64,000 nt of DNA from Candidatus Aalborgicola bjergmarkensis (lineage in GTDB: Bacteria > Pseudomonadota > Gammaproteobacteria > Burkholderiales > Burkholderiaceae_C): the NCBI GenBank assembly GCA_016708725.1, contig JADJFE010000008.1, positions 265,091 through 329,090 on the forward strand, given 5' to 3'. Shown here in pieces: positions 1 through 12,700 of this stretch. The notes under the pieces are model-generated. The model ran no database searches. It had not been told where the DNA came from and saw only the letters and a list, made by a program, of their open reading frames with translations. How positions within the stretch are numbered: the stretch's first letter is position 1; every line of letters begins with the position of its first letter. The position numbers and the translations under genes were made by a program.

Positions 1-2993
1 GCCAGATTGCCGGTATTGAGCACACCTATTCGGTGGCACGCCCCGGAATGGCGGTGCTCACCGTGCAGTTCAAGGTCGGCGTGCCACGCACCGAAGCGCT
101 CGTGCGCCTGTACGACGTACTCAACGCCAATCAGGACTGGCTGCCGCGCGATCTGGGCGTCCTGGCGCCGATTGTCAAGCCCAAGGGCATTGACGATGTG
201 CCGGTGGTGGCGCTCACCCTGTGGAGCAAGGATGCACAAGCAGCAGTCGAACTGGAGACGGTCGCGCATACCCTGGAAGCCGAGTTCAAGGCGGTATCGG
301 GGGTGCGTGAAGTACAGACGCTGGGCGGGCCAGGCCGCGCCGTCCATATCGTGCTGGACCCGCAGCGCCTGCGCGCACGCGGCATCGACGTGCAAGCGCT
401 CAAGGCCAGCGTGGCTGCAGCCAATCTGGGCATGCCCGCCGGTGCAGTGCTGGACAGTGCCGACACATCCGACAACACCGCAGGCAATGCGGGCATGCTC
501 AGTGTCGAGACGGGAGAATTTTTGCGTTCGGCTGACGACGTTGCCGATCTGGTGGTCGGCGTCAACCAAGGCAAGCCGGTATTTTTGCGCGATGTGGCGA
601 TTGTCGAGTCCGGTGCCCAGTACGCACGGCGTTACGTCTGGCACGCCCCCGGCGCTGCGGCGCAGGGCGATGTGACTGTGGGCCAGACCTACCCGGCGGT
701 GACCCTCAGCATCAGCAAAAAGCCCGGCGAAAACGCGGTCGATGTATCCCAGGCGGTGGTGGAGCGGCTCCACGGTCTGCGCAATAAACTGATTCCCGAC
801 AACATCGAAGTCACGGTTACGCGCGACTATGGCGCTACCGCTGCCGAGAAGGCCAACAAGCTGATCCAGAAACTGGCTTTTGCCACCGGCTCGGTCATCC
901 TGCTGGTGGGTTTTGCGCTGGGGCGGCGCGAGGCGGTGATCGTGGGTGCGGCGGTGATTCTGACGCTGACCGCAACGCTATTCGCGTCCTGGGCCTGGGG
1001 TTTTACCCTGAACCGGGTTTCGCTGTTTGCGCTGATTTTTTCGATTGGCATCCTGGTGGACGATGCCATCGTGGTGGTGGAAAACATCCACCGACACCAG
1101 CAACTGGACCCCGATGCCGCCCTCAAGGACATCATCCCTGTGGCCGTGGATGAAGTTGGCGGCCCGACGATACTGGCAACGCTGACCGTGATTGCTGCGC
1201 TGCTGCCCATGGCCTTTGTCTCAGGGCTGATGGGTCCCTACATGAGTCCGATCCCGATCAACTCCAGCTTAGGCATGGCGCTGTCGCTGGCCATTGCCTT
1301 TACCGTCACGCCGTGGCTGGCGCTCAAACTGATGCGCACGGGCCATGCGCATTCTGCCGCCCCTGCGCAGGAATCGCGCCTGCAACGCCTGTTTGCTGCC
1401 ATTCTGACGCCTTTACTCAACAGCGCACGCAAACGCTGGCTGCTGTTGGCAGGCATCATCACCGCTTTGTTGCTGTCGGTGGGCTTGGTTCTGGTGCAAT
1501 GGGTGGTACTGAAGATGCTGCCTTTTGACAACAAGAGCGAATTCCAGGTGGTGTTGGACATGCCCGCTGGCACGCCGCTGGAAAACACGGCGGCCGCCCT
1601 GGCCGACCTGGGCGCTTTTCTGGCGCAACAGCCCGAAGTGCGCGATCTGCAAGCCTATGCCGGCACCGCTGCACCCATTACTTTCAATGGTCTGGTGCGC
1701 CAATACTACCTGCGCGCCGATGCCGAGCAGGGCGATCTGCAAGTCAATCTGGTGGACAAACACCAGCGCCACGAAAAAAGCCATGCCATCGCGCAGCGGC
1801 TGCGCCCGCAACTCGAAACCATAGGCCGCAAGCACTTTGGTCGGGTCAAGGTGGTTGAAGTGCCGCCAGGCCCGCCGGTGCTCGCACCACTGGTAGCTGA
1901 AATCTATGGCCCGGACGAACCCGGACGCCAGCACCTGGCACAGCAAGTGGCACAAGCCTTTGGCACCACCGCCGATGTGGTGGGCATCGACACCAGCTTG
2001 CGCGAGGACGCACCACGCGCATTTCTGCGTGTGCGCCGCCAGCGTGCTGCGTCTTTGGGAATTCCCGTGGCGACCATCGCTCAGACCGTGGCAGCGGCCG
2101 TCTCCGGTGTAGACGCTGCCTACATCCACGACCAGCAGGCCAAATACCCGGTACCGGTGCGTCTGCAATTACCTCTGACAAGCCAGATCGGGCTCGACAG
2201 CATTCTGGCCCTGCCACTACGCGCAGCCAACGGGCAACTGGTGTCCCTGTCCGAACTGGTGCAGGTGGAGCGCGGCATTATCGACAAGCCGCTGTTCACC
2301 AAAGACCTGCTGGGTGTGAGTTATGTCACCGCCGACGTGGCTGGCAAGCTGGATTCGCCTTTGTACGGTTTGTTTGCAATTCGCAACACCCTCAAGGACG
2401 TGGACTACGGCGAATACTGGATACGCCAACCCGGCAACCCGTACCAGGAGTATGCGCTGAAATGGGATGGTGAGTGGCAGATCACCTACGAAACCTTCCG
2501 CGACATGGGCGCAGCCTACGGCGTCGGCCTGATTCTGATTTATCTGCTGGTCGTGGCACAGTTCAAGAGCTATCTCACCCCGCTGGTCATCATGGCGCCG
2601 ATTCCGCTGACCATCATCGGCGTGATGCCCGGACACGCGCTCTTAGGCGCACAGTTCACGGCCACCAGCATGATCGGAATGATTGCGTTGGCCGGCATCA
2701 TCGTACGCAATTCCATCTTGCTGGTGGACTTCATCGAATTGCAGGTACAGAGTGGCATGCCCTTCAAAACTGCGGTAGTGCAGTCGGCTGCCGTGCGTGC
2801 CCAGCCCATCGTGTTAACCGGCGCAGCGGCCATGATTGGCGCCTTTTTCATTCTGGACGACCCGATTTTCAACGGGTTGGCCATTGCGTTGATTTTTGGC
2901 ATTTTGGTCTCGACCCTGCTCACGCTGGTCGTGATCCCGGTGCTGTACTACGCGCTGTACCGCAAGCGGCTGGAAGCGCCATCTGCTTTGTGA
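1..2993 (+). CDS. RND-family efflux pump inner-membrane permease (5' end outside window)
   Basis: Proton-driven inner-membrane permease of a tripartite RND efflux complex. The frame is already open at base 3 and has no stop before 2991, so the N-terminal part of the protein lies to the left of the window. Visible parts are periplasmic porter-domain sequence, a transmembrane block near 880-1340 with the acidic GILVDDAIVVVENIHRH motif that carries the proton-relay aspartates, a second periplasmic half, and a final transmembrane block near 2510-2960. The family is normally about 1,000-1,050 residues, so only a short piece is missing. It is followed 31 bp later by a DUF2892 gene and a CsoR-family repressor, which suggests a stress-induced efflux operon. 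Substrate cannot be read from sequence. The adaptor and outer-membrane partners are presumably upstream. Confidence 0.93.
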   Translation, partial: QIAGIEHTYSVARPGMAVLTVQFKVGVPRTEALVRLYDVLNANQDWLPRDLGVLAPIVKPKGIDDVPVVALTLWSKDAQAAVELETVAHTLEAEFKAVSGVREVQTLGGPGRAVHIVLDPQRLRARGIDVQALKASVAAANLGMPAGAVLDSADTSDNTAGNAGMLSVETGEFLRSADDVADLVVGVNQGKPVFLRDVAIVESGAQYARRYVWHAPGAAAQGDVTVGQTYPAVTLSISKKPGENAVDVSQAVVERLHGLRNKLIPDNIEVTVTRDYGATAAEKANKLIQKLAFATGSVILLVGFALGRREAVIVGAAVILTLTATLFASWAWGFTLNRVSLFALIFSIGILVDDAIVVVENIHRHQQLDPDAALKDIIPVAVDEVGGPTILATLTVIAALLPMAFVSGLMGPYMSPIPINSSLGMALSLAIAFTVTPWLALKLMRTGHAHSAAPAQESRLQRLFAAILTPLLNSARKRWLLLAGIITALLLSVGLVLVQWVVLKMLPFDNKSEFQVVLDMPAGTPLENTAAALADLGAFLAQQPEVRDLQAYAGTAAPITFNGLVRQYYLRADAEQGDLQVNLVDKHQRHEKSHAIAQRLRPQLETIGRKHFGRVKVVEVPPGPPVLAPLVAEIYGPDEPGRQHLAQQVAQAFGTTADVVGIDTSLREDAPRAFLRVRRQRAASLGIPVATIAQTVAAAVSGVDAAYIHDQQAKYPVPVRLQLPLTSQIGLDSILALPLRAANGQLVSLSELVQVERGIIDKPLFTKDLLGVSYVTADVAGKLDSPLYGLFAIRNTLKDVDYGEYWIRQPGNPYQEYALKWDGEWQITYETFRDMGAAYGVGLILIYLLVVAQFKSYLTPLVIMAPIPLTIIGVMPGHALLGAQFTATSMIGMIALAGIIVRNSILLVDFIELQVQSGMPFKTAVVQSAAVRAQPIVLTGAAAMIGAFFILDDPIFNGLAIALIFGILVSTLLTLVVIPVLYYALYRKRLEAPSAL

Positions 2994-3024
2994 TGTTCTT
3001 ATTTACTTTGTAAGGAGATTTATT

Positions 3025-3249
3025 ATGACCGTTCAACGTTACATCTTCGTTTTTGCGGGCCTGTTTGTCATGATTTCGCTGGCGCTGGGCGTTGAGGGGA
3101 GCCCATTCTTCGTTAGCAAATGGGCTTTGGCCTTTACCGCCTTTGTCGGGGCCAACTTGTTCCAGTCCGGTTTTACCAATTTTTGTCCCTTGGGCATCAT
3201 CCTGAAAAAGCTGGGTGTACCGGAAGCCCAGGTTGGTTGTGCAAAATGA
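3025..3249 (+). CDS. DUF2892 (YgaP-like) small inner-membrane protein
   Basis: A 74-residue protein with two hydrophobic segments (about residues 6-22 and 32-50) and the Cys-Pro-Leu-Gly turn near the end of the second one, typical of the DUF2892 domain. This domain is also the membrane anchor of the rhodanese YgaP. A good ribosome binding site (AAGGAG, 7 nt upstream) fixes the start. The stop overlaps the start of the next gene by ATGA, so the two are translationally coupled. DUF2892 proteins often sit beside sulfur-transfer or persulfide genes. A role in sulfur or metal stress is inferred from context only. Confidence 0.85.
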   Translation: MTVQRYIFVFAGLFVMISLALGVEGSPFFVSKWALAFTAFVGANLFQSGFTNFCPLGIILKKLGVPEAQVGCAK

Positions 3250-3536
3250 GTGTCCTGAACGACAACCAGGCCCGCAGTGACATTCTGAACCGCCTGCGTC
3301 GCGCCGAGGGGCAATTGCGCGGCATCCAGCGTATGGTGGAAGAAGGCGAGGACTGTTTGAAAATCGGGCAACAGTTTGCCGCCGTGCGCAAGGCACTCGA
3401 CAGCACCTATTTGCGCATGACGGTCTGTTTTTTGGAGCAGGAGTTGCAAACACGCATCAACCCAGACCCTGATCAAAAGGTCGAACTCGACGGCATGCTC
3501 AAAGACATGGAATCACTGCTGGCACGCCTGGGTTGA
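3246..3536 (+). CDS. CsoR/FrmR-family metal- or persulfide-sensing repressor
   Basis: A 96-residue all-helical protein of the CsoR/FrmR/CstR family. The RRAEGQLRGIQRM signature lies near residues 19-31, followed by the first sensing cysteine (GEDC) and the second in LRMTVC. In copper-sensing CsoR a histidine sits four residues before the second cysteine. Here that position is arginine, so the copper site is incomplete and a two-cysteine, CstR-like persulfide sensor is more likely. The start overlaps the DUF2892 stop (ATGA). It probably represses the upstream efflux operon and itself. The exact inducer is inferred, not shown. Confidence 0.88.
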   Translation: MSVLNDNQARSDILNRLRRAEGQLRGIQRMVEEGEDCLKIGQQFAAVRKALDSTYLRMTVCFLEQELQTRINPDPDQKVELDGMLKDMESLLARLG

Positions 3537-3548
3537 TCGAGTGCTATG

Positions 3549-3590
3549 CTTTTAATACCTGCTCCCGCTTGCTACATAAGCCCTCCAGGC
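3549..3590. repeat. short interspersed repeat, copy 1
   Basis: Begins CTTTTAATA and ends near TACATAAG. It is clearly related to a second copy at 18044-18083. It lies in the gap between the CsoR-family gene and the exoprotein gene, which otherwise shows nothing clear except the ribosome binding site GGGGAACG before 3723. It resembles intergenic repeats I associate with Comamonadaceae genomes. Confidence 0.4.
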
Positions 3591-3722
3591 CATTTTGGCA
3601 ACATACCTGCATATGAAAACAGCTAAACCCGAAAATAGCACCGTACCACGCAGCAACATCCCCGTTTCCATTCCTGACAGACTGTGCCAGAATGCGCGTT
3701 CTCTATATCTGGGGAACGTGTC

Positions 3723-6700
3723 ATGTCGAGCCGATCTTCACTCAACCATATTTACCGCACTGTCTGGAACGAAGCGCTAGGTGCCGTGGTGGCAGTTGCA
3801 GAAACTGCCACCTGCAACCGGGGCACCGCAAGCTGTACAGTAGCTGGCAGCGCCATCGTAGGCGGCATTCCTGCCTTCGCGCCTTCAGCACTGGTACTTG
3901 CACTGGCGCTGGCCTGGGGGATAACGCCCCAGGCGCATGCCAACCCCACCGGCGGTGTTGCGATTCAAGGTCAGGCCACGATGGCCACCAAGGGCAATGT
4001 GCTGACCGTAACGACACAAAACGGTGCAGGCACCAACCATTCGTCCATCAACTGGCAAAGTTTTTCGATTCCAGCAGGCAACGTTACCCGCTTTGACCAG
4101 CCGAATGCGGCCAGCACATCCATCAACCGGGTTGTTACCAATACCCCGTCCGTGTTGTTTGGCACCCTGTCGAGCAACGGCAAGGTGGTGCTGGTCAACC
4201 AGTCCGGGATCGCTGTTGGTGCCGGTGCCGTGGTGGATACCGCCGGTTTTACCGCTGCAGCCATGAAGATGAGCGAGACGGATGCCATCTCAGGTCGGCT
4301 ACGTTTTGATGGCAGCAACAGCAGTGGAAGTGGATTGCTCGGTGTGCAAGGCAACATCATCAGCCGTGGGGGTGATGTGGTGCTGATTGCACCCAGTATC
4401 GAATTGGCCAAAAATGCTGTGGTCGAATCACAAGGCGGTAGCGTGGTACTGGCAGCAGGCCAGAAGGTCGAAGTCACGGGCCGGGGACTGGAAGGCATCT
4501 CCCTGCAGGTGCAAGCGCCAACAGACCAGGCGCTGAACCTGGGTACGCTCAAAGGCGATGCCGTCGGCATTTTTGCCGGCACACTCAAGCACAGTGGCTC
4601 GATCCAGGCCACGCAAGCCAGTGTCGAAGGTGGCAAGGTCGTGCTCAAGGCAGCGGGTGATGCCTACGTCGAGGGCAATGCAGGAATCAGTGCAAGCAGC
4701 GATAACGGCAAGGGCGGCACGGTTGCCGTGCTGGGCCAGCGCGTAGCGGTGACCGACAACGCGCGTATCGACGCTTCTGGTACAACCGGGGGCGGAACCA
4801 TACTGGTCGGGGGTGACTACCAGGGCAAGAATCCAGATGTACAAAATGCCAGTGTCACGTATGTCGGACCCAACACCGAGCTAAAGGCCGATGCAAAGGA
4901 TACAGGCAATGGGGGCAAGGTGATTGTGTGGTCCGATGACACCACACGCGCGTATGGCAGCCTCAGTGCACGTGGCGGTGCCATTGGCGGGGATGGCGGG
5001 TTTGTGGAGACTTCGGGCAAGCGCTATCTGGATTATCAAGGCCAGGTTGATACGCAAGCACCCAAAGGAAAGTTTGGCACCTTGCTGCTCGATCCGTTTG
5101 TTGTAAGTATTTCAAACGGAACGTTGACAAACATGCCGGTCACGTCCCCGTTTGCACCAATAGCACCTGATAGTGCTTCAATCTTGCCAGTGTCAATTCT
5201 TACAGGAGCGCTCAGCAGTACAAATGTGCTCGTGGATGCCTCTGCCTCATCCCACTCACAAATTGATGTTGCATCACCCGTTAGCTGGACTTCCCCCAAC
5301 TCCCTGACCTTGAAGACGAACACATCGGGAGGCATCTACATCAACGCGGGAATTACCGCAACCACCCCTGGTGCGAACCTGATTCTGGATGCCGGTTCTG
5401 AAGGGATTTCGCAAACGGCACCGATTCAAGTCACGGGGTTGAAAGTTATATCTGCCGGAAATGTGAATCTGTCTAACGCGGGCAACTCCGTGGGCAAGAT
5501 TGCAGGTTCTGTCACCGGCACTGGCTCTGGTTTTCAGTTGGAAAACATTTCCAATTTGGAGATCGGCAGCGTCGATTCAACCAACGGTCTGGGTGTTACC
5601 GATGGAGATGTCACGCTAAAAGTCGCAACACTGAATGGCTTGCTAAAAATCAGCAGCCCGGTAACGGCGACAGCGGGCAACGTGATCTACGTTGCGGACA
5701 ATATCGCACACAACGCAACGACCACGACATCATCTGTCTCAGGCAAGTTTGCTCACGTTTATCCCTTCACAGCAGCAACGGCAATTGATTTAGGCCTGCC
5801 TAGCGATGGAGCGGGTATCCTGCGCTTGGATAACGTCGAACTTAATAATTTCAAAACGCCCTTGCTCAAAGTCGGCAATTCGCCCGCAACTGGTGCGATC
5901 AGCATCGTTGCGCCAATTGCTCCCAATGCAACAAGTTATAGTTCGATGTCTCTGATCACCTATGGCACCATCAGCCAGACACCGAGCAGCACCATATCCA
6001 TTGCGAATCTGAATGCGGACGGCGGCGCGGGAGTCACTCTGACCGAATCCAATGCCGTGACCAACCTTGCGGGACACACCCAAAGCGGGAACTTTGCCTT
6101 CACCAATAGCGGCGATCTGAACATTAGCAAGGTTGATGTCATCAGTGGCGTCGAAAGTGCCGTGAGCGGCAATATCACGCTGACTTCCAGCACGGGTAAA
6201 GTCACTCAGGACAGCAACGGTCCGCTGAAATCAACAGGAACGCTCACCGTCTCAGCCCAGAACGGCATCTTGTTGAGTACTGTCAGCAATACGATAGGTA
6301 CGGGTGTTAATCTGACCAATTCAAACACTGGCAATTTAGAGTACAAAGGGAGTATGAGTAATGTACTGGAGGTGACTGCCACCAATGTGAGCGGAAACAC
6401 CACCATCAATGCTGCGGGTCCCTTTCTGAAAGCCAACAACGTGAGCTCCAATTCGGGCAACGTTACCATTACAGGATCAAACGATGTAAAACTGGCCGGG
6501 ACAGTTGTCAGTACCAGTGGCAATGTGTCCGTCACCGCAACTAGCGGCCAAATCATCAATGTCTCCACCAGCCACAGTGTGACCGGAACGCAGATCAACT
6601 TGACTGCCGGGACGGATATTGGTGGCAGTGGCGCAGAAATCAATGTCAACGCCACCGGGTTTGTCAATGCGCAGGCTGCGAATGGCAGCGTGTATTTGTC

Positions 6701-9700
6701 CAGTGCTGGTAATCTACCACTCGCATCCATTACCGGCAATACCGCTACAGGAGTTGTTGATCTTAAGTCGTTGACCGGTGCCATCACGGACGCAAACAGC
6801 ACAGCAAACAACATTGCGGCTTCCAGTTTGCAACTATCGGCCTATAGCGGCATTGGCAGCAGCGATGCAATCGAAACGCAGGTAAGCACGCTCTCGGCCA
6901 GTACAACGATGGCCGGCGATATAGCCATCGCGAACAGTGGGACGGTCATGACACTGGGAACGCTCAGTCCCGCCAGCGCTAACCGTTGGTTGATCTATGC
7001 AAACGATCCTTCGCAGGTAATCAAGGGAGGCAATACTTCAGTTTTTCGCAGGTACAACAACGCAACTCCGCCGACAACGGGCAACGGTTTCGTTTATGCC
7101 TCTGCACCCGGTACCGTAACCGTGGATGCCACGCTGGTATCGGGCAGCGCAAACCATACCTACGGCAGTACCCCCACCGCCGTCTTTGGTGAAAGCCTGG
7201 TCAACTCGTCCAGCTACGACAGCGAGGACTTTGCTCTCATCAGTGTCAATGCCACTGCGGGACTGACCTTTACACCAACCATTGCCAGTACGACTAACGC
7301 TGGGGCCTACAGTGTTCTTTATGCAAGTGGACTGACCAGCACAGCAGGTTACTCATTCGTTCCAGGTGCAGCTGTTGCCTACACGGTCAATCCTGCGGCC
7401 CTGACCGCAGTCACCGCCGCGCTGACCGGATCGGCTACAAAAACTTATGACGGCACCACAACAGCTACTCTGGTGCCAGCCAATTTTCAGCTCACCGGCT
7501 TTATCAATAGTGACTCGGCCAACGTCACAAAAACCAGCGGAACGTATGCCAGCAGGGATGTTGGCAGCAGCATCCTGGTTAGTACCAGCTTGACAAATGC
7601 CGATTTCACCCCGGTAGGCTCCACACTCCTTTCCAACTACAGTCTTCCTACCAGCGCCAATGGCAATATTGGTCGTATCACGCCAGCATTACTAATCATC
7701 ACGTCAACGGCTGACAAAAAAACTTACGATGGCACCGTCAACTCCAGCGCCCTGCCGACATCGACGGGTCTGGTTTCCGGCGATACCATCACCGGCTTGG
7801 GTCAGACTTACGACAATCGCAACGCCGGGACAGGCAAGATACTCAGCGCTGCTACAGGCTACACCATCAACGACGGCAACTCCGGCAGCAATTACACCGT
7901 TGCAATAGTCACCTCCAACGCTGGAGTCATCGCACCTGCGCCACTGGCCATCACTGCAACGGCGAACACCAAGACCTACGACGGCACCACCAGTTCCAGT
8001 TCCTTGCCCACACCTACGGGTTTGGTTTCTGGCGATACCATCACCGGTTTGGGTCAGACCTATGACAATCGCAATGCTGGAACAGGAAAAACACTCAGCG
8101 TTTCTACGGGCTATGCCATCAACGATGGCAACTCCGGAAACAATTACACCGTTACCACGGCGAACTCCAGTGCCGGGATCATCACACCTGCGCCACTAGC
8201 CATCACTGCAACGGCGAACACCAAGACCTACGACGGCACCACCAGTTCCAGTTCCTTGCCCACATCGACGGGTTTGGTTTCTGGCGATACCATCACCGGT
8301 TTGGGTCAGACCTATGACAATCGCAATGCCGGAACAGGCAAGACTCTGATTGTCTCCACTGGCTATACCATCAACGACGGCAACGCTGGAAACAACTACA
8401 CCGTTACCACAGCCAACTCCAGTGTCGGGATCATCACATCTGCTCCGTTGACCATCACCGCCAGTGACGCCAGCAAGACCTTTGGTCAGACCCTGAGTTT
8501 TATCGGCAACGAATTCAGCGCCAGCGGTTTGCAAAACGGTGAGACCATCGGCAGTGTTGCCCTCAGCAGCACGGGTGCGGTGGCGAGCGCCAGCGTGGCA
8601 GGTGGCCCCTACCCCATCATTCCGAGCAACGCCAGCGGGGGCACCTTCAGTCCCAGTAACTACAGCGTCACGTATGTCAATGGTGTGCTCACTGTGACCC
8701 CTGCGCCTTTGACCGCCGTCACGGCTGCACTGACGGGAACGACCACCAAGACCTACGATGGCACCACCACCGCTGCGCTGACTCCAGCGAATTTCTTGCT
8801 CAGAGGTTTTGTCAATGGCGACGCGGCCAGCGTCACCAAGACCACGGGTGACTACGCCAGCAAGAATGTAGGCTCCAACCTGATGGTCAGCACGAGTCTT
8901 GCGAGTTCAGACTTTGCACCTGCCGGATCGACTCAGCTATCCAACTACAGCCTGCCCACCAGCGCCAGCGGTCCCATTGGTAGCATCACATCGGCACCAC
9001 TGACCGTGACTGCAAAGGATGCCAGCAAGACCTTTGGTCAGACCCTGAGTTTTATCGGCAACGAATTCAGCGCCAGCGGCTTGCAAAACGGTGAGACCAT
9101 CGGCAGTGTTTCCCTCAGCAGCACGGGTGCGGTGGCGAGCGCCAGCGTAGCAGGTGGCCCCTACCCGATCATCCCCAGCAATGCCAATGGAGGCACTTTC
9201 AGCCCTAGCAACTACAGCGTCACTTACATCAACGGTGTACTCACTGTTACCCCCGCGCCTTTGACCGCCGTCACGGCTACGCTGACCGGCTCGACCACCA
9301 AGACCTACGATGGAACAACTACCGCCACGCTGACTCCGGCCAACTTCCTGCTAAATGGTTTTGTCGATGGCGACTCGGCCAGCGTCACCAAGACCACAGG
9401 CGACTATGCGAGCAAAAATGTTGGCTCCAACCTGATGGTCAGCACGAGTCTTGCGAATTCAGACTTTGCACCTACCGAATCGACTCAGCTATCCAACTAC
9501 AGCCTGCCCACCAACGCCAGCGGCCCCATTGGTGCCATCACACCAGCGCCACTGACTGTGACCGCCAAGGATGCCAGCAAGACCTTTGGTCAGACCCTGA
9601 GTTTTAGCGGCAGCGAATTCAGCGCCAGCGGTTTACGAAACGGTGAGACCATCGGCAGTGTTGCCCTCAGCAGCACGGGTGCGGTGGCGAGCGCCAGCGT

Positions 9701-12700
9701 GGCAGGTGGCCCCTACCCCATCATTCCGAGCAACGCCAGCGGGGGCACCTTCAGTCCCAGTAACTACAGCGTCACGTATGTCAATGGTGTGCTCACTGTG
9801 ACCCCTGCGCCTTTGACCGCCGTCACGGCTGCGCTGACCGGTTCGACTACCAAGACCTACGATGGCACAACTACCGCCACGTTGACTCCGGCTAACTTCT
9901 TGTTGGGCGGCTTTGTTAATGGCGACTCAGCCAGCGTCACCAAGACCACGGGCGACTATGCGAGCAAAAATGTTGGCTCCAACCTGATGGTCAGCACGAG
10001 TCTTGCGAATTCAGACTTTGCACCTGCCGGATCGACTCAGCTATCCAACTACAGCCTGCCCGCCAGCGCCAGCGGCCCCATTGGTGCCATCACACCAGCG
10101 CCACTGACTGTGACCGCCAAGGATGCCAGCAAGACCTTTGGTCAGACCCTGAGTTTTAGCGGCAGCGAATTCAGCGCCAGCGGTTTACGAAACGGTGAGA
10201 CCATCGGCAGTGTTGCCCTCAGCAGCACGGGTGCGGTGGCGAGCGCCAGCGTGGCAGGTGGCCCCTACCCCATCATCCCGAGCAACGCCAGCGGGGCACC
10301 TTCAGTCCCAGTAACTACAGCGTCACGTATATCAATGGTGTGCTCACTGTGACCCCTGCGCCTTTGACCGCCGTCACGGCTGCGCTGACCGGTTCGACTA
10401 CCAAGACCTACGATGGCACAACTACCGCCACGTTGACTCCGGCCAACTTCTTGTTGGGCGGCTTTGTTAATGGCGACTCAGCCAGCGTCACCAAGACCAC
10501 GGGCGACTATGCGAGCAAAAATGTTGGCTCCAACCTGATGGTCAGCACGAGTCTTGCGGGTTCAGACTTTGCACCTGCCGGATCGACTCAGCTATCCAAC
10601 TACAGCCTGCCCGCCAGCGCCAGCGGCCCCATTGGTGCCATCACACCGGCACCGTTGACTGTGGCCGCCAAGGACGCCAGCAAGACCTTTGGTCAGACCC
10701 TGAGCTTTACCGGCAACGAATTCAGTGCCAGCGGTTTACGAAACGGTGAGACCATCGGCAGTGTTGCCCTCAGCAGCACGGGTGCAGTGGCGAGTGCCAG
10801 TGTGGCAGGTGGCCCCTACCCGATCATCCCCAGCAACGCCAATGGGGGCACCTTCGACTCCGGTAACTACACCGTCACGTATGTCAATGGTGTGCTCACG
10901 GTGACCCCCGCAACGCTGACTGCGGTCGCGGCTGCGCTGACGGGAACGACCACCAAGACTTACGATGGCACAACTACCGCCACTCTGACTCCGACCAACT
11001 TCCTGCTCAGCGGTTTTGTTAATGGCGACTCGGCCAGCGTTACCAAGACCACAGGCGACTATGCAAGCAAGAATGTTGGCTCCAACCTGGTGGTCAGCAC
11101 GAGCTTGGCGAGTTCCGACTTTGCCCCAGCCGGATCGACTCAGCTATCCAACTACAGCCTGCCCGCCAGCGCCAGCGGCCCCATTGGTGCCATCACACCA
11201 GCGCCACTGACTGTGACCGCAAAGGACGCCAGCAAGACCTTTGGCAAGACGCTGAGTTTTACCGGCAACGAATTCAGTGCCAGCGGTTTACGAAACGGTG
11301 AGACCATCGGCAGCGTTGCTCTCAGCAGCACAGGCGCAGCTGCGAGTGCCAGTGTGGCAGGTGGCCCCTATCCCATCATCCCCAGCAACGCCAATGGGGG
11401 TACTTTCAGCACCGGTAACTACAACGTTTCGTATGTCAATGGTGTGCTCACTGTCACCCCTGCGCCTTTGACTGCGGTCACGGCTGCGCTAACTGGCACG
11501 GCTACCAAGGCCTACGATGGCACCACCGCCGCCACATTGACTCCGGCCAACTTCTTGCTCAGTGGTTTTGTCAATAACGACTCGGCCAGCGTCACCAAGA
11601 CCACGGGCGACTATGCGAGCAAGAATGTTGGCTCCAACCTGATGGTCAGCACGAGTCTTGCGAGTTCAGACTTTGCACCAGCCGGATCGACTCAGCTATC
11701 CAACTACAGCCTGCCCGCCAGCGCCAGCGGCCCCATTGGTGCCATCACACCGGCACCGTTGACTGTGGCCGCCAAGGACGCCAGCAAGACCTTTGGCCAG
11801 ACCCTGAGTTTTAGCGGCAGCGAATTCAGCGCCAGCGGTTTACGAAACGGTGAGACCATCGGCAGCGTTGCCCTCAGCAGTACAGGCGCAGTGGCAACTG
11901 CCAGCGTAGCAGGTGGCCCCTACCCGATCATCCCCAGCAACGCCAATGGGGGCACCTTCAACCCCGGCAACTACAACGTGACTTACGTCAACGGCGTGCT
12001 CACTGTTACCCCTGCACCTTTGACTGCAGTCACGGCTGCGCTGACCGGCTCGACGACCAAGACCTACGATGGAACAACTACCGCCACACTGACTCCGGCC
12101 AACTTCTTGTTGGGTGGGTTTGTCAATGGCGACTCGGCCAGCGTCACCAAAACCACGGGCACCTATGAGAGCAAGGATGTTGGCTCCAATCTGGTGGTCA
12201 GCACGAGCCTGGCGAGTTCCGACTTTGCCCCAGCCGGATCGACCCAGCTATCCAACTACAGCCTGCCCGCCAGCGCCAGCGGTCCCATTGGTACTATCAC
12301 ACCGGCGCCACTGACCGTAACAGCCAAGGACGCCAGCAAGACCTTTGGTAAGACCTTGAGTTTTACCGGCAACGAGTTCAGCGCCAGCGGTTTACAAAAC
12401 GGAGAGATGATCGATAGCGTTTCTCTCAACAGCACAGGCACAGCAGCGAATGCCAGCGTAGCAGGTGGCCCCTACCCCATCATCCCCAGTAACGCCAGTG
12501 GAGGCACTTTCAACCCCGGTAACTACAGCGTTACGTATCTCAACAATGTGCTCACTATCACCCCGGCGCCGCTGACTGCAGTCGCGGCTGCGCTGACGGG
12601 AACGACCACCAAGACTTACGATGGAACCCCCACCGCCACGCTGACTCCGGCCAACTTCTTGCTCAGTGGTTTTATCAGTGGCGACTCCGCCAGCGTCACC

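Noticed and set aside
1413..2168. 251-aa minus-strand ORF inside the RND gene
   Set aside because: A shadow of the efflux gene caused by GC-rich codon usage, with no recognisable domain.
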